DNA of 33,761 bases from CAYOBW01 sp964402115 (GTDB taxonomy: Bacteria; Verrucomicrobiota; Kiritimatiellia; UBA8416; CAYOBW01). Every line of letters starts with the position of its first letter. Within the stretch, counting starts at the first letter, position 1. The notes below the pieces were generated by a model that was given only the letters and a program-made list of their open reading frames with translations, was not told the origin of the DNA and ran no database searches. The stretch lies in the NCBI GenBank assembly GCA_964402115.1, contig CAYOBW010000043.1:1-33761 (forward strand). The letters run 5' to 3'. The position numbers and the translations under genes are program-made. Shown here piece by piece: positions 1-8,500 of this stretch.

Positions 1-51
1 CGCGAGACCGACGCCGACGCAAAACAAATAACAGCTCCAGCGAGCCCGCGC

Positions 52-79
52 GTGCGATTGCAGCTAAGTGGAATCGCAC
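52..79. repeat. Hairpin in the left edge region
   Basis: Perfect 8-bp inverted arms GTGCGATT (52-59) and AATCGCAC (72-79) flank a 12-nt loop. It lies in the first 239 bases, where I see no credible gene. It could be the end of an element or gene lying to the left of the window. Its function is unknown. Confidence 0.5.
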
Positions 80-239
80 CCCGACGCCGAGGGGAACCGG
101 GGAGGACGGCGCCAACCGCGGCGCGCAGAGTGCCTCGAAAGCTCGCCACCATGACGCCGGGCGTTCGACCGGAGAGAGAGAAAGACATTGTCCGCGGTCT
201 GTGTCGATGGCATGATGGGAGGCGAGATAAGGAGTCTTC

Positions 240-446
240 ATGCTGACCGTGCATCCAGAGATTGTGATTGGCCGCAATCGGAAACCGAAAGCGGTTCTGC
301 TTCCGTATTCAGAATGGAACAGGGTTGTGGCGGATATGGAGGAGCTGGAGGACATTCGGGCCTATGACCGTGCGAAGGCGCGCGGTGGCGACGCCATCCC
401 TCTTGAGCAGGCGGTGATGGAGTTGAGAAAAAAAAGACCGGCATGA
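240..446 (+). CDS. Short RelB/Phd-like antitoxin
   Basis: This 68-residue protein looks like the antitoxin of a type II toxin-antitoxin pair, expected to bind and neutralise the downstream toxin. The core 'GRNRKPKAVLLPYSEW' followed by an 'ELEDIRAYDRAK' helix matches the short RelB/Phd-like antitoxins paired with RelE toxins. The N-terminal DNA-binding part is shorter than in full-length Phd/YefM proteins. The start is firm: an in-frame TAA lies at 228-230 and a Shine-Dalgarno AAGGAG (229-234) sits five bases before the ATG. The last four bases overlap the toxin start as ATGA, typical of translational coupling. Assignment rests on motif and neighbourhood; the exact subfamily is uncertain. Confidence 0.8.
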   Translation: MLTVHPEIVIGRNRKPKAVLLPYSEWNRVVADMEELEDIRAYDRAKARGGDAIPLEQAVMELRKKRPA

Positions 447-697
447 CTTACGCCGTCTCGATCCTCCGCTCAGCGCAAAAGGCCCTCGGTACGCTTTCTC
501 GGGTCCATCAGGATCGCATCGTCACGGCAATTCGCCGACTCGCATCGAACACACGCCCTCCCGGCGTCAAGAAACTCGCCGGTCGTGAGGCTTGGCGCAT
601 CCGAATTGGGGATTATCGAGTCATCTACGAGATCCACGATACCGATCTCACGATTCTCGTCGTGGACGTGGGACACCGAAAAGAAGTCTACCGATAG
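443..697 (+). CDS. RelE/ParE-family toxin
   Basis: This 84-residue protein has the size and pattern of the RelE/ParE superfamily: an N-terminal helical region, then 'KKLAGREAWRIRIGDYRVIY' and the C-terminal 'GHRKEVYR'. RelE members usually cut mRNA in the ribosome, while ParE members poison gyrase; the 'WRIRIGDYRVIYEI' strand and the terminal 'RKEVYR' favour the RelE side. It overlaps the antitoxin by four bases (ATGA), so the two are almost certainly co-transcribed and coupled. No other member of the system is visible. Activity is inferred from family membership only. Confidence 0.85.
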   Translation: MTYAVSILRSAQKALGTLSRVHQDRIVTAIRRLASNTRPPGVKKLAGREAWRIRIGDYRVIYEIHDTDLTILVVDVGHRKEVYR

Positions 698-797
698 GCG
701 CACAAAGCCTTGCTCGGTACGTTGCCGCCACGCCGACCGAGACAGACATTCCGACGTCAGCGTCCATGAGCGTGCATCAGCGGTCGCCCTCCCCCAC

Positions 798-830
798 TTG
801 AACGTTGCGCGTTGAACGTTCGGCGTTGAG
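798..830. repeat. 14-bp-period tandem repeat
   Basis: TTGAACGTTGCGCG (798-811) is followed by TTGAACGTTCGGCG (812-825), differing at two positions, and the start of a third unit, TTGAG. It is non-coding and far from any gene start. A second, unrelated repeat with the same 14-bp period lies at 27485-27517. Confidence 0.7.
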
Positions 831-954
831 CCCGGGGCGCTCCGGCAGGGCGGCGGCCTGGCACTCTGCAACGTTGCACTGGAAACTACCGATTCCGGAA
901 TCATGGCCGGTCTCCCGAACCAGGAACGGTACTTCAAGAGGTCTAATTCAGAAA

Positions 955-1024
955 CCATGTCATATTGGCATCTACAAACGGCACTTAAACGCATCCAATC
1001 AACGATCCATGTCATATTGGCATC
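955..1024. promoter_or_regulatory. Paired 18-bp dyad repeats, candidate operator for ilvBN-leuCD
   Basis: CCATGTCATATTGGCATC occurs identically at 955-972 and 1007-1024, start to start 52 bp, close to five helical turns. Each copy contains an imperfect dyad, ATG.CA-TAT-TG.CAT. Two identical dyads on the same helix face 117-186 bp before ilvB suggest a site for a dimeric regulator. No regulator gene for it is visible in the window. Confidence 0.45.
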
Positions 1025-1140
1025 ACCAACACAGGTTTTCGCTTGCATCTTCAAACCAACTATGCAAAAGTACTCCCCGACGAACAAAAGGGCTGGCGGG
1101 CAACTTGATGTTGCACACACGGCCTGGACGGGGAGGAAAG

Positions 1141-2871
1141 ATGACAGTCAAAGCGATGACGGGGGCGCAGGCGCTGATCAAGTGCCTCGAGAACGAGGGC
1201 GTGGAGTACATCTTCGGCTTGTCGGGGGGCGCGGCTCTGCCGATTTTCGACGCCCTGGTCAGCTCGAAAATCAAGCTCATCCTGGTGCGGCACGAACAGG
1301 GGGCGACGCACATGGCCGACGGCTATGCGCGGGCGACGGGCAAGCCGGGCGTGGTGCTGGTGACCAGCGGGCCGGGCGCCACGAACACGCTGACAGGCAT
1401 CATGACCGCGCACATGGATTCGGTGCCGATGGTTGTCGTCACCGGTCAGACGATCTCCTCGATGCTGGGCAAGGACGCCTTCCAGGAGGCTGACGTCTTC
1501 GGTCTCTCCATGCCGGTGGTGAAGCACAACTACCTGATCAAGGAGACGGCCGCGATTCCGCGCATCGTGCGCGAAGCGTTCCACATCTGCAATTCGGGAC
1601 GGCCCGGCCCGGTGCTGCTGGATTTGCCCAAGGACATCAGTTCGGCCGGCTTCGAGGGCGACCTCTACCCGGACATGGACCTGCCCGGCTACAAGCCGGA
1701 CGAGGAGACTGTCTGCAAGGACGACGTGCTGGCCATCGCCGAGGCGCTCGGCAAGTCCCGGCGCCCCCTGATCCTGGCTGGCCACGGCACGCTGATCGCC
1801 GGCGCGCACGAGGAACTCCGCCAGCTTGCGGAGAAGCTGCAGGCGCCGGTCACGACCACGCTGCTGGGCAAGGGCGCCTTCCCGGAGACGCACGAGCTCT
1901 CGCTGGGCATGCTGGGGATGCATGGAACGGCTTACGCCAACAAAGCGGTGGTCGAATGCGATTTGATCCTCTCCGTGGGGTCGCGCTACGATGATCGCAT
2001 CATCGGCAGCCAGAAGACGTTCTGCCGCGAAGCCACGCGCATCCACATTGACATCGACCCGTCGGAGTTCGGCCGGATGATCCCCTGCCAGTACTACTGC
2101 AAGGGCGACGCCAAGCGCGTGCTGACGGAGTTGCTGCTCCACGTCGGCGAATTGAACACCGCTCCGTGGCTTGCGCAGCTGAATGGCTACAAGCGGAAGT
2201 ATCCGCTCAGCTTCCGCAAGCGCGGGGGGTTGAAGATGCAGCACATCCTCGAGCGGCTCAACCGCCTGCTGCAGGGGCGGAACGCGCTGGTGGCGACCGA
2301 CGTCGGACAGCACCAGATGTGGGCGGCCCAGTTCCTGAAGATCGACCAGCCGAACACCTGGCTCAGCTCCGGCGGCGCCGGCACGATGGGGTACGGGTTT
2401 CCGGCGGCCGTGGGCGCGCAGTTCGGGCGGCCGAAGCAGCAGATCTGGGCCATCGTCGGCGACGGCGGGTTCCAGATGACGATGGCCGAACTGGCCACGG
2501 CCTGCATCAACAAGCTCCCGGTCAAGGTCATCGTCATGAACAACCGTTACCTGGGCATGGTGCGGCAGTGGCAGACCCTGTTCTACGACGACCGCAAACA
2601 CGGCGTGGACCTCGAGGGCAATCCCGACTTCGCGAAGCTGGCCGAGGCCTACGAGGGGGCAAAGGGCTTCACCCTGCGCCGGGCAGGCGACATCGACAAG
2701 GTGCTCAAGCGGGCCATGGAGTACAACGGTGGCCCCAGCATCATCAACGCGATCGTCGAGAAGACCGACAACGTCTTTCCGATGGTGCCGGCCGGGCAGT
2801 CGCTGGAGAAGATGCTGATTCGCGAACCACGCAGCACCGAGAAACTGGAGAAACCCACGGGCTCGACCTGA
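1141..2871 (+). CDS. ilvB: Acetolactate synthase, large (catalytic) subunit
   Basis: This cytoplasmic ThDP-dependent enzyme condenses two pyruvates, or pyruvate with 2-oxobutyrate, in the first common step of valine, leucine and isoleucine synthesis. The 576-residue length fits the family. The catalytic glutamate is Glu52 in 'VRHEQGATHMADGYAR', and the ThDP/Mg motif runs from GDG (440-442) to Asn467-Asn468. The ATG at 1141 is preceded by GGGGAGGAAAG, a good Shine-Dalgarno; the frame is open upstream to about 805 but that stretch resembles nothing. Together with ilvN (64 bp downstream) it forms a standard two-subunit AHAS, and it heads a run of four genes. Biosynthetic AHAS is favoured over the catabolic single-subunit form because ilvN follows directly. 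Confidence 0.96.
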   Translation: MTVKAMTGAQALIKCLENEGVEYIFGLSGGAALPIFDALVSSKIKLILVRHEQGATHMADGYARATGKPGVVLVTSGPGATNTLTGIMTAHMDSVPMVVVTGQTISSMLGKDAFQEADVFGLSMPVVKHNYLIKETAAIPRIVREAFHICNSGRPGPVLLDLPKDISSAGFEGDLYPDMDLPGYKPDEETVCKDDVLAIAEALGKSRRPLILAGHGTLIAGAHEELRQLAEKLQAPVTTTLLGKGAFPETHELSLGMLGMHGTAYANKAVVECDLILSVGSRYDDRIIGSQKTFCREATRIHIDIDPSEFGRMIPCQYYCKGDAKRVLTELLLHVGELNTAPWLAQLNGYKRKYPLSFRKRGGLKMQHILERLNRLLQGRNALVATDVGQHQMWAAQFLKIDQPNTWLSSGGAGTMGYGFPAAVGAQFGRPKQQIWAIVGDGGFQMTMAELATACINKLPVKVIVMNNRYLGMVRQWQTLFYDDRKHGVDLEGNPDFAKLAEAYEGAKGFTLRRAGDIDKVLKRAMEYNGGPSIINAIVEKTDNVFPMVPAGQSLEKMLIREPRSTEKLEKPTGST

Positions 2872-2935
2872 GGCAGGCCCCGTGGAGCGATTCACCCGCC
2901 GGGCGGCTGAACCGGCGTTTTGAAAGGTAAAAGAG

Positions 2936-3445
2936 ATGCATGCGGATACGAATGCGGTAGACACTCACACGCTGAGCATTTACGTGGCCAACAAGCCGGG
3001 AGCCCTGGCGCGCATCGCCCAGGTCTTCTCGCGCCGCGGCTACAACATCGACTCCCTGGTCGTTTCGCCGTCGGTGGACGGGCGCTACTCGCGCATGACC
3101 GTCACGGCCAAGGGGTCGCGCGAGGGGCTCGATCAGATCATCAAGCAGGTCGCCAAGCTCGTGGATGTCATGCGCTGCTCGGACCACGCCTACGACGACG
3201 CGGTCGTCCGGGAACTCGCGCTGGTCAAGATCGCGGTGACCCCCGACCAGCGCACCGAGGCGCTCCAGATCTGCGAGCACTTCGGCGCAAAGACGGTTGA
3301 TCTGACCCCGACGTCCATGATAGTCATGATCACTGGCCACACGGACAAGCTGGATGCGGGCATCGGCATGCTCAAGAAGTTCACGATCATCGAACTGGTG
3401 CGCACGGGCAAGGTGGTGATGGCGCGCGGCGAGCAGGTGACCTGA
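2936..3445 (+). CDS. ilvN: Acetolactate synthase, small (regulatory) subunit
   Basis: This regulatory subunit activates IlvB and confers feedback inhibition by branched-chain amino acids. The 169-residue length is typical of full-size small subunits. An N-terminal ACT domain (about residues 10-80) contains 'LSIYVANKPGALARIAQVFS' and 'RGYNIDSLVVSP', the usual effector-binding signature, and the C-terminal half has the second ACT-like domain of the IlvN/IlvH family. The ATG at 2936 follows a weak purine-rich stretch (AAAGGTAAAAGAG). It lies between ilvB and leuC in the same direction with short gaps, so it is most likely in the same transcript. IlvH would be an equivalent name. Confidence 0.95.
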   Translation: MHADTNAVDTHTLSIYVANKPGALARIAQVFSRRGYNIDSLVVSPSVDGRYSRMTVTAKGSREGLDQIIKQVAKLVDVMRCSDHAYDDAVVRELALVKIAVTPDQRTEALQICEHFGAKTVDLTPTSMIVMITGHTDKLDAGIGMLKKFTIIELVRTGKVVMARGEQVT

Positions 3446-3485
3446 GACGTCCGCGACGGGCCGGCTGGCAGAAGGGGAGCGGAGC

Positions 3486-4886
3486 ATGGGTACGACGCTT
3501 TTCGAGAAAATCTGGGATGCGCACGTGGTCGCGACGTTGCCCGACCACAACGCGCTGCTGTACATCGACCGCCACCTGGTTCACGAAGTGACCAGTCCGC
3601 AGGCGTTCGAGGGACTGCGGCTGGCGGGACGGAAAGTCCGCCGCCCCGCGCTCACGTTTGCGACGATGGACCACAACGTCCCGACGGACGACCGCGCGTT
3701 CATCGCCGACCCCATCTCGCGGGCGCAGATCGAGGCCATGGAACGGAACTGCGCCGAGTTCGGCGTCACGTTGTACGGGCTCGACAGCGACCGGCAGGGC
3801 GTGGTGCACATCATCGGCCCCGAACTCGGCATCACCCTGCCGGGCTTGACCATGGTTTGCGGCGATTCGCATACGGCCACGCACGGCGCCTTCGGCACGC
3901 TGGCGTTCGGCATCGGCACCTCCGAGGTCGAGCACGTCCTGGCGACCCAAACGCTGCGCCAGTCCAGACCGCACACGTTCCGGGTGGTCTTCACGGGCGT
4001 CCGCCAGCACGGCGTAACGGCGAAGGACATGATCCTGAAGCTGATCGGCGTCATCGGAACGGCCGGGGGGACGGGCAGCGTCTTCGAGTATGCCGGCGAC
4101 TCGATCCGCGCGCTCACGATGGAAGAGCGCATGACCGTCTGCAACATGAGCATCGAGGCGGGCGCGCGCGCCGGGCTGATCGCCCCTGACGACACGACTT
4201 TCCAGTACATCGCCGCCGGCAGCCGGCCCTTCGCGCCGCGCGGGGCGGCCCTGGACCGGGCCATCGCCGGCTGGCGCGAGCTGCGCAGCGACGACGATGC
4301 CCGCTTCGACCGCGAGCTGGTGCTCGATGCCAGCCGGATCGCGCCGCAGGTCACCTGGGGAACGAGTCCGGGCATGGTGACCGACATCACCGGCCGCGTA
4401 CCGGCGCCCGACACGGTGCCCGGCTACAGTGCGACGGACGTGGAGAAGGCTCTGGCTTACATGGGGCTCACGCCGGGCCAGCGCATGAGCGACATCACGG
4501 TGAACACCGTGTTCCTGGGCAGCTGCACGAACGGCCGCATCGAGGACCTGCGCGCCGCAGCCGCCGTGCTCAAGGGGCGCAAGGTCGCCGCCGGCGTCCG
4601 CATGCTCGTGGTGCCCGGCTCGATGCGCGTCATGGCCGAGGCGGAAGCCGAAGGGCTCGACAGCGTCTTCAAAGCCGCCGGAGCCGAGTGGCGCCTGGCC
4701 GGCTGCAGCATGTGCCTGGGCATGAACCCCGACCAGCTCAAGCCCGGCGAGCGCTGTGCCTCGACGTCGAACCGGAATTTCGAAGGCCGCCAGGGCAAGG
4801 GCGGACGCACCCACCTGGTCGGTCCGGAGATGGCCGCGGCGGCCGCCGTGGCCGGCCGTTTTGTCGATATCAGGGAATGGAAATAG
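3486..4886 (+). CDS. leuC: 3-Isopropylmalate dehydratase, large subunit
   Basis: With LeuD this enzyme isomerises 2-isopropylmalate to 3-isopropylmalate in leucine synthesis. The 466-residue protein begins 'MGTTLFEKIWDAHVV', characteristic of LeuC, and has the three [4Fe-4S]-ligand cysteines of the aconitase superfamily at Cys347 ('GSCTNGR'), Cys407 and Cys410 ('GCSMC'). 'CGDSHTATHGAFG' is another family signature. It starts 40 bp after ilvN and its stop lies 13 bp before leuD, consistent with an ilvB-ilvN-leuC-leuD operon. Homoaconitase is the main alternative, but the branched-chain neighbours make leucine synthesis much more likely. Confidence 0.96.
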   Translation: MGTTLFEKIWDAHVVATLPDHNALLYIDRHLVHEVTSPQAFEGLRLAGRKVRRPALTFATMDHNVPTDDRAFIADPISRAQIEAMERNCAEFGVTLYGLDSDRQGVVHIIGPELGITLPGLTMVCGDSHTATHGAFGTLAFGIGTSEVEHVLATQTLRQSRPHTFRVVFTGVRQHGVTAKDMILKLIGVIGTAGGTGSVFEYAGDSIRALTMEERMTVCNMSIEAGARAGLIAPDDTTFQYIAAGSRPFAPRGAALDRAIAGWRELRSDDDARFDRELVLDASRIAPQVTWGTSPGMVTDITGRVPAPDTVPGYSATDVEKALAYMGLTPGQRMSDITVNTVFLGSCTNGRIEDLRAAAAVLKGRKVAAGVRMLVVPGSMRVMAEAEAEGLDSVFKAAGAEWRLAGCSMCLGMNPDQLKPGERCASTSNRNFEGRQGKGGRTHLVGPEMAAAAAVAGRFVDIREWK

Positions 4887-4899
4887 CGAGGAGTCTGCC

Positions 4900-5541
4900 G
4901 TGCAACCGTTTGTCACCCATCGCGGCGTACTGGCCCCCCTGAACCGGGCCAACGTGGATACCGACCAGATCATCCCGAAGCAGTTCCTCAAGTCCATCAA
5001 GCGGACCGGCTTCGGCGTCAGCCTGTTCTGCGACTGGCGGCTCAAGCCCGACGGAACGCCGGACCCGGCCTTCGAGCTCAACGCACCGGCTTATGCCAAC
5101 GCGAGCATCCTGGTCGCCCGGAACAACTTCGGTTGCGGGTCCAGCCGGGAGCACGCTGTCTGGGCCGTGCTCCAAGGCGGATTCCGCGTCGTGATCGCCC
5201 CCTGGCGGGAGACAGACGGCAAGCGCGTGCCGGGATTCGCCGACATTTTCGCGAACAACGCGGTCAAGAACGGGCTGCTCACCATTCAGTTGTCTGAGGC
5301 CGAGGTGGACACGCTGTTCGACTACATCGCCCGCTTCCCGGCGCTGGAGGCGACGGTGAACCTGCCCGAACAGAGCCTGGTTCTGCACCTGGACGCGGAG
5401 GTGACATTCCACTTCGATACGGACCCCGCCATCAAGCAGCACCTGCTGCGTGGCCTGGATGATATCGGCCTGACGCTGGAGCACGCGGACGCCATCACCG
5501 CGTTCGAGGCGCGCCACGACGTGCAGCTGCCCGCCGGGTAA
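4900..5541 (+). CDS. leuD: 3-Isopropylmalate dehydratase, small subunit
   Basis: This is the swivelling small subunit that completes isopropylmalate isomerase with LeuC. I place the start at the GTG at 4900, giving 213 residues that begin '(M)QPFVTHRGVLAPLNRANVDT', the usual LeuD N-terminus, with GCGAGGAG just upstream. A longer reading from 4756 would run into the leuC coding sequence and is rejected. 'NNFGCGSSREHAVWA' is the substrate-loop signature of the family. It ends the operon; the next gene is convergent and begins its stop codon only 21 bp away, with no clear terminator hairpin in that gap. leuA, leuB, ilvC and ilvD are not in the window. Confidence 0.96.
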   Translation: MQPFVTHRGVLAPLNRANVDTDQIIPKQFLKSIKRTGFGVSLFCDWRLKPDGTPDPAFELNAPAYANASILVARNNFGCGSSREHAVWAVLQGGFRVVIAPWRETDGKRVPGFADIFANNAVKNGLLTIQLSEAEVDTLFDYIARFPALEATVNLPEQSLVLHLDAEVTFHFDTDPAIKQHLLRGLDDIGLTLEHADAITAFEARHDVQLPAG

Positions 5542-5562
5542 GGCCGCCGGTCAAACCACTCC

Positions 5563-8500
5563 TTACCGTATCATGAACACCGTCCCCGTGGACGGCTCCA
5601 AGCGAACTTCATTGCCGACGATCTTGGCGCGCAAGCTGTTCGATACAAGCCAGTTTCGCAGATCGGTGGCACCCGTGTTGCTGCCCGTCCACCGGAAGAC
5701 GACCGCCGGCCCCGACGAAGGCAACGCGCCGCTGACGGTCAGGTTCAGCGCACCGGGCAGGACGATGTTGCCGGTGATGTTCACCAGGTCGCCGAGCGTA
5801 CCGTTCGCCTCCCAGGCGCACGTGCTGTTCTCTTCCAGTGTGAGGGTGCCGCCGCTGGCGATGTTCAACGTGCCGACGCCGCCATCGCCCGGGGCCAGCG
5901 AACCTGCGGCGCCCACCGTGACGCTGCTGTTGATCGTCCCCGTGCCGGAAAGCACGCCGCCGGAGACCGTGTAGAGCGCTCCCCCCGTGTGAGCCGCGTT
6001 CATGCGCAGCTCGCCCTGACTGACGGTCGTGGCACCGGTGTACGTCTTCGTTCCCGTGAGTGTCCACGTTCCCGCACCGCTCTTCACGAGCCCGCCACCG
6101 CCGCCCAGCGTCATGTCCAGCGTTCCGTTCGCCGGACCGGTCAACGTGACCGTACCGCCGGCGGCTGTCACGATGCCGAAGGCCCGCCCCTGGTTGAGCT
6201 GCCACGCGATCGCGCCCGAGGCATCCAGTATCGCTCCACCTGCGCCAACGGTGAACCCGCGGTCCGAGGTGCCGGACGTCGTGCTGCCCGTGTAGCGGAG
6301 CGTGCCACCGTTGACCAGGATGTTGCCGGCCGCAAACGCAAGCTGCCCAATCCCCCGGCCATCCCCATCCGCCCAGCCGCCGATTTCCAGCACGCCGCCG
6401 CCGCTGACGGTGACGGTCTTGTTCTGCCAGGCCAGGTTGCTGTAAAGCCAGCCGGTGCTGAGCGAGAGTACACCGCCGGAGACCGTCGTGTTGCCGCTGA
6501 GCGTGCTCACGCCCGTCAGGTTCTGCGTGCCGTTCCCGGTCTTCGCGATGGAGAGCGCACCGACCGCGTCCGTCAGCGTGCCGCTGAACGTCCCGCCGGC
6601 GTTCCCGTTGCCCATTGTCACGGTGCCGTTGCCGACCGAGTTGTCCACCGTACCGGAGCCGCTCAGGCCGTTGATGTTGATGGCGAAGCCCGCCGTGTCG
6701 AGCTTGCCGTTCACGGTCACATCGCCCTTGCCCGCCCCCGACGGAAGCGCGGTCGCGCTGCCGGCCTTGAGCGTGCCCACGCTGACCGTGGTCGCGCCCG
6801 CGTAGGTGTTGTTTCCGCTCAGCACAAGCGTGCCGCTGCCGATCTTGCCGAACCCGCCGGCGCCAAAGCAGTTTCCCGACAGGGTCAGCGTATTCGCCAG
6901 CGTATCGAGCGTCGTGCTGCCGCCGGTCCCGGTGAACTGCAGGTAAGCCCCCGTAGACCAGGTGGCCGTGGCAGCCAGCGTTCCACCGCCCAGGTTCTCG
7001 GCGTCGTATGTGGCCCTGTAGGTCAGGCCGCCGGCCCCGAGCTCCAGCCGGCCACCGGTCAGGTTCAGCGTCCCCGGCCCGCTGCCGTTGCCGTTGCCGT
7101 CGCCCAGGCGCAGGCCATACAGCGTCGCCGTGCCGCCCGAAATGTTGAGTGCGCCGGTTCCGTCCCAGCCGATGTACACGGTAACCGAGGAGGACAGGTT
7201 CCCGCTGCTCAGCGTGTAACTGCTGCTCTCCGTCAGGTAGTGGGCAATCCGCATGGCGCCGGTCACCGTGACGGTTCCGCCCGACTGCGTGACCGTCCCA
7301 GCCTTGCTTGCCGCATCGCCGACGGTCAGACTGCCGACGTTGACCGCGCCCGTGCCGCTGACGGACATGCTGCAGCCGCTGCCGCCGCCGGGCGAGATGC
7401 TGATAGCGCTCGCGTTCACGACGCCCGCGCTGACACTCAGCGTGCCGCCGGCGGACCGTCCGATCATGATTGTCGCGCTGCCCGCGTTCAGGGTTCCGCC
7501 GGAGACGTTCACCGCACCGGTCCCGTCCCACCCAATCCGCAGGTTGGACGCGTTCGCTATGTTCAGGACGCCGCCGGAGAGGGTGTAGGTGCTGGTCTCG
7601 TCGGGCCAGTGACCGATACGGTTGCTGTCGGTCACGCCATTGAGGTTGACCGTGCCGCCGGACTGCGTCACCTGGCCGGCGATGTAGCGCGGGTTGCCGA
7701 GCAGGAACTGCCCCGGCACGGTGAGGGTCGCCGACCCCGCGATCGCCAGGGTCCCGAACGTGCCCTGCCCCACCTGGATCGAGGCCATCGTCGTGGTCGA
7801 GCTGCCCGCCAGTTCGAGAATGCCGGCGCCTTTGACCTCCACGGCGCCCACGTTGTTGCCGATGCCAGTGAGAGTTTGCTTGCCCGTCCCCTGTTTGACG
7901 AAGCTGATCGTGCGCGTGCCCCCGGCGACGACGGCCGCGCTTGTGTTCGTCGTGGCCCCGGAGCTGATCGTGAAGGTTGTCGTCCCCGCCGCCCCGTTGT
8001 CGGTCACCGTGCCGCCGCTGCCGGCGAGGTAGGTCAGTGTCGCGTTCTGGGCGTTCAGGTTCAGCGTGCCGGCGTTCACGGTCGCGCCACCCACGCCCAG
8101 CCCCGCCGCGTTGCCGAGGCGGATCGTGCCCGCGTTGAGGGTGGTCCCGGCGTCATACGCGCTGGCGCCGTTCAGCACCAGTGTGCCGTCGCCGATCTTG
8201 GTAATCCCGCGGTTGGCGGTTGGCCACGTGACGATCGTCTGGCTGAACGTCAGCGTTCCACCGGCGTCGACGTTGATTGTCGCGTTGGGGGAACTGCCTA
8301 GGTTGACGGCGCCAGAAAAAGTGTTGGCGCCGCTGAGGCTGTGCAGGGCGCCCGCGCCACCGACACCGGAACCTTGCAGGAAAACCGTTTTCACGATGCC
8401 GCTCAACCCGCCGGTGACCTCCAGCGTCGCGCCGCTAGCCACGTCCGTGTGCATCGAATTGCCACCCATCGCCCCGTTATGCTGGATCTGCAGGACGCCC

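Larger units (their letters stand above)
698..1140 (+). other. 443-bp gene-free region upstream of ilvB
   Basis: No credible gene lies between the toxin stop and ilvB. Reading frames open across it lack plausible ribosome binding sites, and the ilvB frame extends back to about 805 without protein similarity. The region holds a 14-bp-period tandem repeat (798-830) and two copies of an 18-bp sequence (955-972 and 1007-1024). I see no confident sigma-70 promoter. It is the natural place for the control region of the ilvBN-leuCD operon. Confidence 0.6.

Noticed and set aside
1..120. Integron attC-like site in the left edge
   Set aside because: There is an AATCGCAC-type hairpin but no convincing R and L boxes and no integrase or cassette structure.
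52..246. Small plus-strand ORF before the antitoxin
   Set aside because: No ribosome site, Arg-rich composition, and it runs into the antitoxin start in another frame.
805..1140. N-terminal extension of ilvB
   Set aside because: The extra 112 codons read through tandem repeats and dyads, resemble no protein, and a good ribosome site precedes the ATG at 1141.
1060..2964. Long minus-strand frame opposite ilvB
   Set aside because: Antisense shadow of a well-conserved gene.
5989..8301. Long plus-strand open frame opposite the secreted repeat protein
   Set aside because: Composition is Arg/Ala/Gly/Pro-rich with no domain, no ribosome site, and the minus strand encodes a signal peptide and PATR repeats.
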